Source: Curvibacter microcysteis (lineage in GTDB: Bacteria; Pseudomonadota; Gammaproteobacteria; Burkholderiales; Burkholderiaceae_C). Taken from it: DNA of 64,000 nucleotides. The notes below the pieces were generated by a model that saw only the letters and a program-made list of their open reading frames with translations, was not told the origin of the DNA and made no database searches. The stretch is from the NCBI RefSeq assembly GCF_028649455.1, contig NZ_JAQSIO010000008.1:62001-126000 (forward strand). Direction: 5' to 3'. Made by a program: the position numbers and the translations under genes. Shown here piece after piece: positions 26,142 to 34,650 of this stretch; the stretch's first letter is position 1; each line of letters begins with the position of its first letter.

Positions 26142-27236
26142 ATGCCGGCCGCGCCTCAGGCGTTTTCCGCCACTTACCGTGAGGCGCGCCAGCGCTTTGT
26201 GGCCGCGGCGCAGGCCTTGGGCCTGCCAGTCCAATCCCACCCCCACCCCTTGCCAGGGCGCGAGGGCGAGGCCCTGGCCATGGACGTGGTGCGCGACGGC
26301 CCGGCCGACGCGCAGGCCCTGCTCCTGGTCAGCAGCGGATGCCACGGCCTGGAGGGTTTTTGCGGCTCGGGCGTGCAGCTGTTTGCACTGCAAGACGCCG
26401 AGTGGCGCGCCCACGCCCACGCGGCGGGCGTGGCCGTGCTGTACGTGCACGCGCTCAACCCCTATGGGTTTTCGCACCTGCGCCGGGTCACCCACGAGAA
26501 CGTGGACTTGAACCGCAACTTCCAGGACTTCAGCCAGCCCCTGCCCGACAACCCCGAATACCGTGAACTGGCGCCGCTCTTGCTGCCCGAGCGGTGGCCG
26601 CCCGACGCCGCCAATCAGGCGGCCATTGCCCACTTCATCGCCGAGCGCGGGGACGACGCCTTCCGGTCGGCGGTGGCGCGCGGCCAGCATGAATTTCCCG
26701 GCGGCCTGTTCTTTGGCGGCCAGGCGCCGACCTGGAGCCAACAGACCCTGCGCAGCGTGCTGCGTGAGCACGCCACGCGGGCGCAGCGCCTGGGCTGGAT
26801 CGATTTGCACACTGGCCTGGGCCCGTCGGGCGTGGGCGAGCGCATTTTTGCCGGCCGCAACGACCCGGCCACCGTGGCCCGGGCCCGCGCCTGGTGGGAC
26901 GGCGGTGGCGCCACGCCGGTGACTTCGATCTACGACGGCTCGTCCAGCTCGGTCTTTCTCACGGGATTGATGTGGGACAGTGCTTACCAGGAATGCCCCC
27001 AGGCCGAGTTCACCGGCATCGCCCTCGAATACGGGACCGAGCCCCCGCTGGCCGTGTTGCAGGCCCTGCGCGCCGAGCACTGGCTGAACCTGCACCCCGA
27101 GGCCCCTGCCGAGCAGGCCGAGGCCATTCGCCAGCAGGTCTTGGCCGCCTTCTACACCGACACCGACGCCTGGAAAGAGCTGGTCATCGCCCAGGCCCGG
27201 CAGGCCTTGTTCCAGGCGGTGGACGGCTTGGCCTGA
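26142..27236 (+). CDS. DUF2817 / M14-like metallopeptidase
   Basis: Predicted cytoplasmic zinc carboxypeptidase-like protein of 364 residues. The M14 pattern is visible: SSGCHGLEGFCGS near 62-74 supplies the HxxE zinc pair, VDLNRNF near 124-130 the substrate-binding NR pair, IDLHTG near 220 the third zinc His, and IALEYGT near 290 the catalytic Glu. No signal peptide is present. It is coupled to the M20D gene upstream, which suggests that both process related N-acylated or dipeptide substrates. The exact reaction is unknown. Confidence 0.82.
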   Translation: MPAAPQAFSATYREARQRFVAAAQALGLPVQSHPHPLPGREGEALAMDVVRDGPADAQALLLVSSGCHGLEGFCGSGVQLFALQDAEWRAHAHAAGVAVLYVHALNPYGFSHLRRVTHENVDLNRNFQDFSQPLPDNPEYRELAPLLLPERWPPDAANQAAIAHFIAERGDDAFRSAVARGQHEFPGGLFFGGQAPTWSQQTLRSVLREHATRAQRLGWIDLHTGLGPSGVGERIFAGRNDPATVARARAWWDGGGATPVTSIYDGSSSSVFLTGLMWDSAYQECPQAEFTGIALEYGTEPPLAVLQALRAEHWLNLHPEAPAEQAEAIRQQVLAAFYTDTDAWKELVIAQARQALFQAVDGLA

Positions 27237-27463
27237 GGCAGGCTGGCCGCCCGGGCAGAACTGGCGCTGCCAGATTGGACACTAGCTGACAGTCTGGCTC
27301 GGGTTGGGATTGAACTCCCGTCATCCGATGGTTTCGCCGCTTAATATGAGCGACATTGGCGTGACGATGGCGGTGTTTGCCGGCCGTTGTCCAGCCGATG
27401 TCACCCAGACTGGCCGCTGCCAGCCGGGGACGGTCCCGATCAAAACCCAAGGAAACAAGCAAG

Positions 27464-27718
27464 ATGTCTGACCTGAACACCCTGTTCGAAGCCGCCGTGG
27501 CCAACTCCAAAAACCTCAGCGAGCGCCCGGACAACCCCACGCTGTTGAAGATCTACGCGCTGTACAAGCAGGCCACCCAAGGCGACAACACCGAGAAGAA
27601 GCCCGGCTTCACCGACCAGGTGGGCCGCTTCAAGTGGGACGCCTGGGACAAGCTCAAGGGCAAGAGCACCGACGAGGCCAAGCAGCTCTACATCGACCTG
27701 ATCCAGTCGCTGAGCTGA
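27464..27718 (+). CDS. Acyl-CoA-binding protein
   Basis: Four-helix ACBP of 84 residues, the size typical of stand-alone family members. Conserved ligand-contact motifs are present: LKIYALYKQAT near 28-38 and the WDAWDKLKGKSTDEAKQLYI segment near 58-77. It would buffer and carry medium- or long-chain acyl-CoA esters in the cytoplasm. AAGGA lies about ten bases upstream of the ATG. A terminator follows, so it is a single-gene unit. ACBP is common in eukaryotes and patchy in bacteria, but recurrent in Burkholderiales. Confidence 0.93.
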   Translation: MSDLNTLFEAAVANSKNLSERPDNPTLLKIYALYKQATQGDNTEKKPGFTDQVGRFKWDAWDKLKGKSTDEAKQLYIDLIQSLS

Positions 27719-27774
27719 TCGCCTGGGGGGCTGGCGCCTCTTCCAGCCCTTCCAGCCCTTTCAGCCCTCACCAC

Positions 27775-27809
27775 GGCCCCGTGCGCGCCCGCGACGGGGC
27801 CTTTGTTTT
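27775..27809 (+). terminator. Rho-independent terminator of the ACBP gene
   Basis: GGCCCCGT (27775-27782) pairs with ACGGGGCC (27794-27801), followed by TTTGTTTT. Just upstream is a three-fold 9-bp microrepeat TTCCAGCCC (27741-27767). Confidence 0.75.
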
Positions 27810-27817
27810 GGCAGGCC

Positions 27818-28798
27818 TCACTCCAATGTGATGTGCGCTGTCTGGATGATCTGCCCCCAACGTTTCAACTCAGACTGGGTGAAGTCGGCCAGCTGCTTGG
27901 GGCTCATCTGCTCGACATCGGTGCCGGAGTCTTCGGCTTTCTTGCGCGCTTCGCCCGAGGCCAGGATGCGGTTGATCTCGGTGTTCAGGGTTTGCACCAC
28001 GTCGGCCGGGGTGTTGGCCGGGGCGTAGAGGGCAAACCACGAATCCAGCTCATAGCCCGTGAGGCCCGCTTCGGTGGTGGTGGGCACGTCGGGCAGGGAG
28101 CTCAGGCGCTTCTTGCTGGTCACGCCCACGCCTTTGAGTCGGCCGCCCTGGATCTGGCTCACCACGCCGGCCGGGGTGGTGATGAAGATGTCCACCTGGC
28201 CGGCCATCAGGTCCTGCACCGCCGGGCCCGAGCCGCGGTAGGGGATGTGGGTGATGAAGGTGCCGGTGAGTTGCTTGAACAGCTCGCCCGCGATGTGCTG
28301 GATCGATCCATTGCCCGAGGACGCGTAGTTCAGTTTGCCCGGGTTGGCCTTGGCGTAGGCGATCAGCTCCTTGAGGTTGTTCACCGGCAGCTTCGGGTTG
28401 ATGGCGATCACCTGGGGCGCGCGCGTCATCATGGCCACGGGGGTGAAGTCCTTGATTGGGTCCCAGCCGGCCTGCTTGAACAGGTGGGGGTTGCCGACGT
28501 GGTAGCCGCTGTAGGACACCAGCAAGGTGTAGCCGTCCGGTTTGGCGCGGGCCACGATCTGGTTGCCGATGTTGCCCGAGGCGCCGGGCTTGTTGTCCAC
28601 GATCACCGATTGGCCCAGCGCGCGGCTCAGCGGCTCGGTGATCAGGCGCGCGGTGAAATCGGTGGTGCCGCCGGGCGCCGTGGGCACGACCAGGGTGATG
28701 GGGCGCTGCGGGTATTTGCCTTGGGCCCAGGTGGGGGTGAGCAGGCTGGTCCCGGCGCTCAGCGCGGCGATCTGGCTCAAAAGGTGGCGTCGTTGCAT
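27818..28798 (-). CDS. Bug/TctC-family tripartite tricarboxylate transporter binding protein
   Basis: Periplasmic solute-binding protein of 326 residues with an N-terminal signal (LLSQIAALSAGTSLLTPTWA). It shows the Bug-family core YPQRPITLVVPTAPGGTTDFTARLI at about 29-53 and VDNKPGASGNIGN near 72-84. Bug proteins bind carboxylates and are greatly expanded in Burkholderiales, usually without adjacent TctAB membrane genes, as here. It is the last gene of a minus-strand run with a CoA transferase, HMG-CoA lyase and VOC protein, so the ligand is probably the organic acid that this pathway degrades. Confidence 0.9.
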   Translation of the reverse strand: MQRRHLLSQIAALSAGTSLLTPTWAQGKYPQRPITLVVPTAPGGTTDFTARLITEPLSRALGQSVIVDNKPGASGNIGNQIVARAKPDGYTLLVSYSGYHVGNPHLFKQAGWDPIKDFTPVAMMTRAPQVIAINPKLPVNNLKELIAYAKANPGKLNYASSGNGSIQHIAGELFKQLTGTFITHIPYRGSGPAVQDLMAGQVDIFITTPAGVVSQIQGGRLKGVGVTSKKRLSSLPDVPTTTEAGLTGYELDSWFALYAPANTPADVVQTLNTEINRILASGEARKKAEDSGTDVEQMSPKQLADFTQSELKRWGQIIQTAHITLE

Positions 28799-28843
28799 GG
28801 CGTTGTCTCCGTTGTTGTTGTCGGTCAGGGGCCCGCGTGGGGC

Positions 28844-29236
28844 TCAGGCCAGTTCGGATATCTCGATCAGGTTCAGGTCCGGGTCGCGCACGTAGACCGA
28901 GCGGATCTTTTGCGTGGCGCCGGTGCGCATCACCGGCCCTTCGATGATGGGCCAGGCGGCCGCTTGCAGGCGGCTGATCACCTCGGTCAGCGGGATGCTG
29001 GCGATGAAGCACAGGTCCAGCGCGCCGGGCACGGGCAGGTGGGCCTTGGGCTCGAACTCACGCCCACGCACATGCAGGTTGATCTTCTGGTGGCCAAACT
29101 TGAAGGCCTTGCGTTCCACCGGCGGCGTGCCGCCGATGAAGCTCTCCAGCTGCATGCCCAGCACGCGGGTGTAGAAGTCCACGCAAGCGACTTCGTCGTG
29201 GGTGGTCAGAACCAGGTGGTCCAGGTGGTCGATCAT
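28844..29236 (-). CDS. VOC-superfamily (glyoxalase-like) protein
   Basis: Small metalloprotein-fold protein of 130 residues with the beta-alpha-beta-beta-beta VOC repeat. HLVLTTHDEVACVDFYTRVLGMQLE (about 5-29) begins the first module, and SVYVRDPDLNLIEISE near the C-terminus carries the usual Glu ligand. Function may be isomerase, lyase or dioxygenase-like, and cannot be decided. It sits between mvaB and the Bug gene in the catabolic operon. Confidence 0.82.
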   Translation of the reverse strand: MIDHLDHLVLTTHDEVACVDFYTRVLGMQLESFIGGTPPVERKAFKFGHQKINLHVRGREFEPKAHLPVPGALDLCFIASIPLTEVISRLQAAAWPIIEGPVMRTGATQKIRSVYVRDPDLNLIEISELA

Positions 29237-29280
29237 GGAAGCTCTCCAGTGCTGTCAAACAAACTCAGAACGGCCGGCCG

Positions 29281-29329
29281 CCTCGGGGGGCTGGGGCCGA
29301 CACGCAGTGCGCGAGCGTGGGGGCTTCAA
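29281..29329 (+). repeat. 49-bp GC-rich repeat, copy A
   Basis: Begins CCTCGGGGGGCTGGGG and ends GAGCGTGGGGGCTTCAA. It matches copy B at 29371 in both ends and most of the middle. Such elements recur in intergenic regions of Comamonadaceae genomes (from memory, not searched). Confidence 0.6.
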
Positions 29330-29370
29330 GTCCGGCTGCCGCCGGGCCGCTCCCAAGGCGGCCGGGGCCC

Positions 29371-29419
29371 CCTCGGGGGGCAGCGACCTACACGAAGTGA
29401 GGGAGCGTGGGGGCTTCAT
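29371..29419 (+). repeat. 49-bp GC-rich repeat, copy B
   Basis: Begins CCTCGGGGGGCAGCGACC and ends GAGCGTGGGGGCTTCAT; spaced exactly 90 bases from copy A. Its last bases contain the mvaB stop codon (29416-29418). GCCCCCTCGGGGGGC at its left edge can fold as a tight stem. Confidence 0.6.
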
Positions 29420-30327
29420 TGCGTGATAGCCGGGTGCAGGTCCTGGATGCGGCCGGCTTTGGCGACCTGGCCGGGCACCTCATGGCCAACGATGGCGGGC
29501 AGCTCGCGCGCCACGGCCAGCAGGCGAACCAGGTCGATGCCCGTGTCGTAGCCCATGGCGTCCAGCATGTGGATGGCGTCTTCGCTGCTGATGTTGCCGC
29601 TGGCGCCGGGCGCGTAGGGGCAGCCACCCAGACCGCCGAGCGAGCCATCAAAGCGCGTGATGCCGCTTTGCACGGCGGCCAGCACATTGGCCAGCCCCAT
29701 GCCGCGCGTGTTGTGGAAGTGCAGGGTCAGTTGCAGCGCGGGGAAGCGGGCCTGCAAGGCCTCGCACACGGCCCGCACCTGGGCCGGATGGGCCATGCCG
29801 GTGGTGTCGCAAATCGTCAGGCCGCGCACGCCCAGGTCGGCAAAGCGGTCGGCAAAGCGCAGTACTTCGGCCAGCGGCACATCGCCCTCCATGGGGCAGC
29901 CAAAGCAGGTCGACAGCGACACATTGATGGGCGTGGTGCCGTTGACGTGGCGGATCACGTTGGCCAGCGCCTCGAAGCTGCTTTCGCGCGGCATGCGCAG
30001 GTTGGCCAGGTTGTGGGTTTCCGAGGTCGACATCACCAGGTTCAGTTCGTCGGCCTTGGATTCCAGCGCGCGCTCGGCGCCGCGCAAATTGGGCACCAGC
30101 ACCGTGTACTCCACGCCAGGGACCCGCTGGATGCGGCCCATCACTTCTTCGGCGTCGCGCAGCATCGGGATCGCCTTGGGCGAGGTGAACGAGGTCACCT
30201 CGATCTTGGCGTAGCCGCAGGCGCTGAGCGCGTCGACCAGGGCCACCTTGGTGTCGGTGGGGATGAAGTTGGGCTCGATCTGGAAGCCGTCGCGGGTGGC
30301 GACTTCGTTGAAGTGGATGCGGGTCAT
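29416..30327 (-). CDS. mvaB: Hydroxymethylglutaryl-CoA lyase-family enzyme
   Basis: DRE-TIM barrel lyase of 303 residues that splits HMG-CoA, or a close analogue, into acetyl-CoA and an acid such as acetoacetate. Visible motifs are VATRDGFQIE (9-18, catalytic Arg-Asp), metal-binding HFHNTRG near 203-209, and the loop GLGGCPYAPGASGN near 231-244 with the catalytic Cys. Its ATG overlaps the TGA of the upstream CoA-transferase gene (ATGA), showing a two-step pathway: CoA loading, then cleavage. Leucine, itaconate or 3-methylglutaconate-type acids are possible substrates. Confidence 0.9.
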   Translation of the reverse strand: MTRIHFNEVATRDGFQIEPNFIPTDTKVALVDALSACGYAKIEVTSFTSPKAIPMLRDAEEVMGRIQRVPGVEYTVLVPNLRGAERALESKADELNLVMSTSETHNLANLRMPRESSFEALANVIRHVNGTTPINVSLSTCFGCPMEGDVPLAEVLRFADRFADLGVRGLTICDTTGMAHPAQVRAVCEALQARFPALQLTLHFHNTRGMGLANVLAAVQSGITRFDGSLGGLGGCPYAPGASGNISSEDAIHMLDAMGYDTGIDLVRLLAVARELPAIVGHEVPGQVAKAGRIQDLHPAITQ

Positions 30328-31568
30328 GCGGGGTCCTTTTGAGCGGCGGCCTGGCCCACGATGCCGCGGTCTTTCAAGGCCTGGATTTGCTCGGCGCTGA
30401 GGCCGATTTCGCGCAGCACATCGTCGCTGTCCTGGCCCACGCCCAGCGGGGCGTTGCGGCGATGGCTGCCCGGCGTGCGCGAGAGCTTGGGAATGATGCC
30501 GGGCACGGCCAGCGCGCTGCCGTCGGGCATTTGCACCTGTTCGATCATGCCGCGCGCCTGGTAGTGCGGGTCGGCGGCGATGTCGGCCACGGTGTAGATG
30601 CGCCCGGCCGGCACGGCGGCGCGGTCCATGGCGGCCAGCACCTGGTCCACGCTGAGCTGCGCGGCCCAGGCGCCGATGGCGGCGTCGATTTCGGCGATGC
30701 GCGCCACGCGTCCGGCGTTGTCGGCCAGGGCTGGGTCCTGCCCTAGGTCGTCGCGGCCCATCTCGTGCATCAGGCGCTTGAAGATGCTGTCGCCATTGCC
30801 CGCGATCAGCGCGTAGCCGCCGTCCGCGCAGCGGTAGGCGTTGCTGGGCGCGATGCCGGGCAAGGCACTGCCGGCCGGGCCGCGCACCGCACCAAAGGCG
30901 CTGTACTCGGGCAGCAGGCTTTCCATGCAGTTGAACACGGCCTCGTACAAGGCCACGTCAATCACCTGGCCTTGACCGCTCTTGTGCCGTTCTTGCAGCG
31001 CCATCAGGATGCCGATCACGCCGTGCAGCGAGGCCAGGGTGTCACCGATCGACACGCCCACGCGCACCGGCACGCGACCGGGCTCGGCGGTGAGGTGGCG
31101 CAGCCCGCTCATGGCTTCGGCCACCACGCCAAAGCCGGGCTTGTCGCGGTAAGGGCCGGTCTGGCCATAGCCGCTGATGCGCAGCATCACCAGGCGCGGG
31201 TTCAGGGCCAGCAGCTCGTCGGGCCCCAGGCCCCAGCCTTCCATGGCGCCGGGGCGGAAGTTTTCGATCAGCACATCGGCTTCGGTGGCCAGTTGGCGCA
31301 CGATGGCCTGGGCCTCGGGCGCCTTCAGGTCCAGTGCCAGCGAGCGCTTGTTGCGCGACTGCACTTGCCACCAGACCGAGGTGCCGTCTTTGAGCAGGCG
31401 CCATTTGCGCAGCGGGTCGCCACTGACCAGGGGTTCGATCTTCACCACATCGGCGCCGAAGTCGGCCAGGGTCTTGGCGGCAAAAGGGCCGGCAATCAGC
31501 TGGCCCAGCTCCAGCACCTTGAGGCCAGCCAGGGGGCCGGTGGCGGGGGGGAATTCGGTCTGTGTCAT
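30324..31568 (-). CDS. Family III CoA transferase (CaiB/BaiF)
   Basis: CoA transferase of 414 residues. The N-terminus GPLAGLKVLELGQLIAGPFAAKTLADFGADVVKIEP and the following VQSRNKRSLALDLK are diagnostic, and the catalytic aspartate is expected in the GVSIGDTLASLHG segment near 170-182. It moves CoA from a donor such as succinyl-CoA to an organic acid. The ATG at 31568 is used; the frame extends 13 codons further without a better start. It is the first gene of the minus-strand operon and lies 99 bases from the end of a MarR regulator gene that may control the cluster. Confidence 0.9.
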   Translation of the reverse strand: MTQTEFPPATGPLAGLKVLELGQLIAGPFAAKTLADFGADVVKIEPLVSGDPLRKWRLLKDGTSVWWQVQSRNKRSLALDLKAPEAQAIVRQLATEADVLIENFRPGAMEGWGLGPDELLALNPRLVMLRISGYGQTGPYRDKPGFGVVAEAMSGLRHLTAEPGRVPVRVGVSIGDTLASLHGVIGILMALQERHKSGQGQVIDVALYEAVFNCMESLLPEYSAFGAVRGPAGSALPGIAPSNAYRCADGGYALIAGNGDSIFKRLMHEMGRDDLGQDPALADNAGRVARIAEIDAAIGAWAAQLSVDQVLAAMDRAAVPAGRIYTVADIAADPHYQARGMIEQVQMPDGSALAVPGIIPKLSRTPGSHRRNAPLGVGQDSDDVLREIGLSAEQIQALKDRGIVGQAAAQKDPA

Positions 31569-31667
31569 GGCCGCGGAGTGTGCGGCCGAGGGTCGGGCCC
31601 TGTCCATTTCCGATGGCAGCGCAGGGTTTCGCGTTTTGCGAAGGCAGGGGCCGGGTTTTCTCGGGGG

Positions 31668-32192
31668 TCAGTCGGTGCGGGGCAGGCGGCCCTTGCCCCG
31701 GTGGCGATCGGCCTTGGGCAGGTCAGCCGCCGGGGGCAGGCCATCGGCCTGGGCTTGAAGGGCGTCGAGCAGGCCGTCGAGCAGGCTCACCTGTTCGGCG
31801 CTGAGCGCGGCCAGCAGCTGGTGGTTGATGTCCCGCACTCGGGGAAAGATTTCGGCCACCAAGGCTTGGCCCGCGTCCGTCAGTTGCAGGGTCGCCTGGC
31901 GCCGGTCGCCAGGTCGCGGCAGGCGTTGCAGCAGCTGCTTGTCGACCAAGGTGCCGATGGTGCGCGAGGTCCGGGCCCGATCCAGGTGGGCATGCTCGGC
32001 CAGTTGGGAGGGGCTGAGGTCGGCGTGCCGCCCCAGCAAGGACAGCACACGCCACTCGCGCCGGGTGATGCCATGCCGGCCTTCGCACAAGCGAATCACC
32101 GGTGCTCCGCCGGTGGCCAGCAACACGCTGAGGCGAAACAGCAGCAGGTCATCAATGGCCGTGGGGGCGGCGAGGCGGCTGGTCGAGTGCAT
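31668..32192 (-). CDS. MarR-family transcriptional regulator
   Basis: Winged-helix dimeric regulator of 174 residues. The DNA-binding part is clear: LSPSQLAEHAHLDRARTSRTIGTLVDKQLLQRLPRPGDRRQATLQLTDAG at about 59-108. MarR proteins usually repress a neighbouring catabolic or efflux gene and release on binding an aromatic or carboxylic ligand. It is divergent from the second Bug gene, with a short inverted repeat between, and just upstream of the CoA-transferase operon in the same direction; either or both may be targets. Confidence 0.88.
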   Translation of the reverse strand: MHSTSRLAAPTAIDDLLLFRLSVLLATGGAPVIRLCEGRHGITRREWRVLSLLGRHADLSPSQLAEHAHLDRARTSRTIGTLVDKQLLQRLPRPGDRRQATLQLTDAGQALVAEIFPRVRDINHQLLAALSAEQVSLLDGLLDALQAQADGLPPAADLPKADRHRGKGRLPRTD

Positions 32193-32240
32193 GGAGGTGT
32201 TCGCTGTAGCGCCGGGCTCAGGGTTTGTTGGGAGGATGGT

Positions 32241-32255
32241 TGATTAGAACAATCA
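32241..32255. promoter_or_regulatory. Inverted repeat, candidate MarR operator
   Basis: TGATT (32241-32245) and AATCA (32251-32255) flank AGAAC in the 119-base space between the marR-like and Bug genes. The spacing suits a MarR dimer; binding is inferred. Confidence 0.4.
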
Positions 32256-32311
32256 TTGGGCTGGGTTTTACAGTCTGCGTCACCGCTCCCCAGCCCTTTT
32301 CCAAATCCGCT

Positions 32312-33307
32312 ATGCACCCGCCATCGCTGCCCACCTCCGTCCTCTTGAACCGCCGCCAACTGGGCACGCTGGCCTTGTTGGCGCCCTGGGGGGCTCAGGC
32401 TCAGGCTCAGGCCCCGGCCTACCCGGCGCGCCCGGTCAAGCTGATCAATGCCTTTCCACCCGGGGGGCCGTCCGACATCCTGGCGCGCTCGGTGGGCGAG
32501 GTCTTGCAGGGCGTGTTCAAACAGCCTTTTGTGGTCGACAACCGCCCCGGAGCGGGCGGCAACCTGGGCACGGACCAGGTGGCCAAAAGCCCGGCCGATG
32601 GCCACACGGTGTTGATCGGCATCGACTCGACTTTCACCGTCAACCCCCACATTTACAAGAACCTGCCGTTCAAGCTCAGCGACTTCAAGCCGGTGATGGT
32701 GATGGCGTCTTCGGGCTTGATGGCGGGCGCCTCCCCTGGCACCGGCCTGCGCAGCATGGCGCAGCTGGTGCAAAAGGCCAAGCAGCAGACGCTCAACTTC
32801 AGCTCGGGCGGCAGCGGCAGCCCGGGCCACCTGGCGGTGGAGGTCTTGTCCGAGGCCACCGGGGCCCACATCCAGCACATCCCCTACAAGGGCAACACCC
32901 CGGCGGTGGCCGCAGTGCTGGCCGGTGAGGTGGACGCGGGCGTGCTGGCCACACCGGGCATGCTGCCCCATGTCAAGGCAGGCAAGATCACGCCCCTGGC
33001 GGTGACCAGCCGGCAGCGCTCGCGCTTGGCGCCGGAGGTGCCGACGGTGGCAGAGCTGGGCTTCAAGGAACTGGAGCAAGAGGTGCTCTACATCGCCTTG
33101 GTGCCTGCGGCCACCCCCGACAATGTAGTGCAGACGCTGCAGCGTGCCTTTGCCGAGGCCATGGCGCGCCCAGAGATCCAAACCCGCCTGCAGGCCCTGG
33201 ACTTGCAGGCCGAGAAAGACAGTGGCGAGGCCATGGTGCAGCGCCTCAACCAGGCGTCCGAGCGCTACCGCCGCGTCATCCAGGCCACAGGAATGAAAGT
33301 CGAATGA
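32312..33307 (+). CDS. Bug/TctC-family binding protein (second copy)
   Basis: Periplasmic carboxylate-binding protein of 331 residues. A short, weakly hydrophobic signal (LNRRQLGTLALLAPWGAQAQAQA) precedes YPARPVKLINAFPPGGPSDILARS and VDNRPGAGGNLGT, the Bug hallmarks. The ATG at 32312 is chosen to give a normal signal peptide. It differs clearly from the Bug protein at 27818, so a different ligand is likely. Its TGA overlaps the ATG of a sulfatase gene (ATGA), an unusual pairing that suggests the ligand is a sulfated organic acid or its desulfated product. Confidence 0.88.
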   Translation: MHPPSLPTSVLLNRRQLGTLALLAPWGAQAQAQAPAYPARPVKLINAFPPGGPSDILARSVGEVLQGVFKQPFVVDNRPGAGGNLGTDQVAKSPADGHTVLIGIDSTFTVNPHIYKNLPFKLSDFKPVMVMASSGLMAGASPGTGLRSMAQLVQKAKQQTLNFSSGGSGSPGHLAVEVLSEATGAHIQHIPYKGNTPAVAAVLAGEVDAGVLATPGMLPHVKAGKITPLAVTSRQRSRLAPEVPTVAELGFKELEQEVLYIALVPAATPDNVVQTLQRAFAEAMARPEIQTRLQALDLQAEKDSGEAMVQRLNQASERYRRVIQATGMKVE

Positions 33308-34626
33308 ACCCCTCTCAACGCCCCAACATCATCTTCATCGTCGCCGACGACCTGGGTTATGCCGACCTGGGTTGCTACGGCGGCCGCGCACCGGTGTCGC
33401 CGGTGCTCGACAGCCTGGCCGCGCAAGGCCTGCGCTTCACCCAGGGCTACTCGAACTCGCCGGTGTGTTCGCCCACCCGCTTCGCCATGATCACCGCGCG
33501 CTACCAGTACCGCCTGCGCGGCGCGGCCGAAGAGCCCATCAACAGCAAGAGCCGGGGCAGCACCACCCTGGGCCTGCCCACCGATCACCCCACGCTGCCC
33601 TCGCTGCTCCAGGCCAGTGGCTACAACACCGCCTTGATTGGCAAGTGGCACTTGGGTTACCCGCCCGTGTTCGGACCGCTGCGCTCGGGCTATGACGAGT
33701 TCTTCGGCCCCATGTCGGGCGGTGTGGACTACTTCACCCACTGCGATTCGCGCGGCACCCACGACCTGTGGTTTGGCGAGGAGGAGCACCGCCAAGATGG
33801 CTACCTGACCGACCTGCTGTCCGACCGCGCCGTGGACTGGGTGGGCCGCATGGCCCCCGACGCGGCCCAGGGCAAGCCCTTCTTCCTGAGCCTGCACTAC
33901 ACCGCGCCGCACTGGCCCTGGGAGACCCGTGACGATGAAGCGCTGGCGCAGGAGGTCAAGGACAACCTGTTTCACCTGCATGGCGGCAACATCCATACCT
34001 ACCGCCGCATGATCCACCACATGGACGAAGGCATTGGCCGCGTGATGGCGGCGCTGCGCCAGCACGGCCTGGCCGACAACACCCTGGTGGTGTTCACCAG
34101 CGACAACGGGGGGGAGCGCTTCTCCGACAGTTGGCCCTTGGTGGGCGGCAAGATGGACCTTACCGAGGGTGGCATCCGCGTGCCCTGGATCGCCCACTGG
34201 CCGGCCGCCATCGCCCCGGGCCGGGTCAGCGACCAGCATTGCCTGACCATGGACTGGTCGGCCACGATGCTGGACGCCGCTGGCGTGGCCGCGCACCCGG
34301 ACTACCCGCTCGACGGCGTGTCGCTGCTTCCGGTGTTGCGTGACAGCGCGCCGGCGTTTGAGCGCCCCATGTTCTGGCGCATGAACCACCGGGGCCAGCG
34401 CGCCGCGCGCCAGGGCGACTGGAAGTACCTGCGCGTGGACGGCCACGACTACCTGTTCAACATCCCGGCCGACGAGCGCGAGCGTGCCAACCACGCCAGC
34501 CGCCAGCCTGAGCGCCTGGCCGAGCTGCGCGCCGCCTGGGAAGCCTGGAACGAGAGCATGCCGCCGATTCCCGAGGACGCCACCGTCAGCCTCGGCTACG
34601 GCGCCAAGGACATGCCCCAGCGCTGA
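33304..34626 (+). CDS. Type I sulfatase
   Basis: Arylsulfatase-fold hydrolase of 440 residues that would remove sulfate from an organic sulfate ester. Metal-binding VADDLGYADLGCYGG (13-27), the formylglycine signature CSPTR (C55 to R59), IGKWHLG near 118 and the TSDNGGE motif near 264 are all in place. Two details are off consensus: the signature continues ITAR rather than LTGR. No signal peptide is seen, so it appears cytoplasmic. It needs formylglycine maturation by an enzyme encoded elsewhere. It is translationally coupled to the Bug gene upstream. Confidence 0.9.
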   Translation: MNPSQRPNIIFIVADDLGYADLGCYGGRAPVSPVLDSLAAQGLRFTQGYSNSPVCSPTRFAMITARYQYRLRGAAEEPINSKSRGSTTLGLPTDHPTLPSLLQASGYNTALIGKWHLGYPPVFGPLRSGYDEFFGPMSGGVDYFTHCDSRGTHDLWFGEEEHRQDGYLTDLLSDRAVDWVGRMAPDAAQGKPFFLSLHYTAPHWPWETRDDEALAQEVKDNLFHLHGGNIHTYRRMIHHMDEGIGRVMAALRQHGLADNTLVVFTSDNGGERFSDSWPLVGGKMDLTEGGIRVPWIAHWPAAIAPGRVSDQHCLTMDWSATMLDAAGVAAHPDYPLDGVSLLPVLRDSAPAFERPMFWRMNHRGQRAARQGDWKYLRVDGHDYLFNIPADERERANHASRQPERLAELRAAWEAWNESMPPIPEDATVSLGYGAKDMPQR

Positions 34627-34650
34627 GCGCGCAGCCTGTGCCTGGTGGGC

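Noticed and set aside
27290-27345. Possible tRNA fragment: GGGATTGAACTCCCG resembles a T-arm on the minus strand
   Set aside because: Stem and loop do not fit a T-arm register, and no anticodon arm, D-arm or CCA-side stem can be built around it.
27741-27767. Three tandem 9-bp units TTCCAGCCC, considered as a CRISPR or satellite
   Set aside because: Too short and with no spacers; a minor tandem duplication before a terminator.
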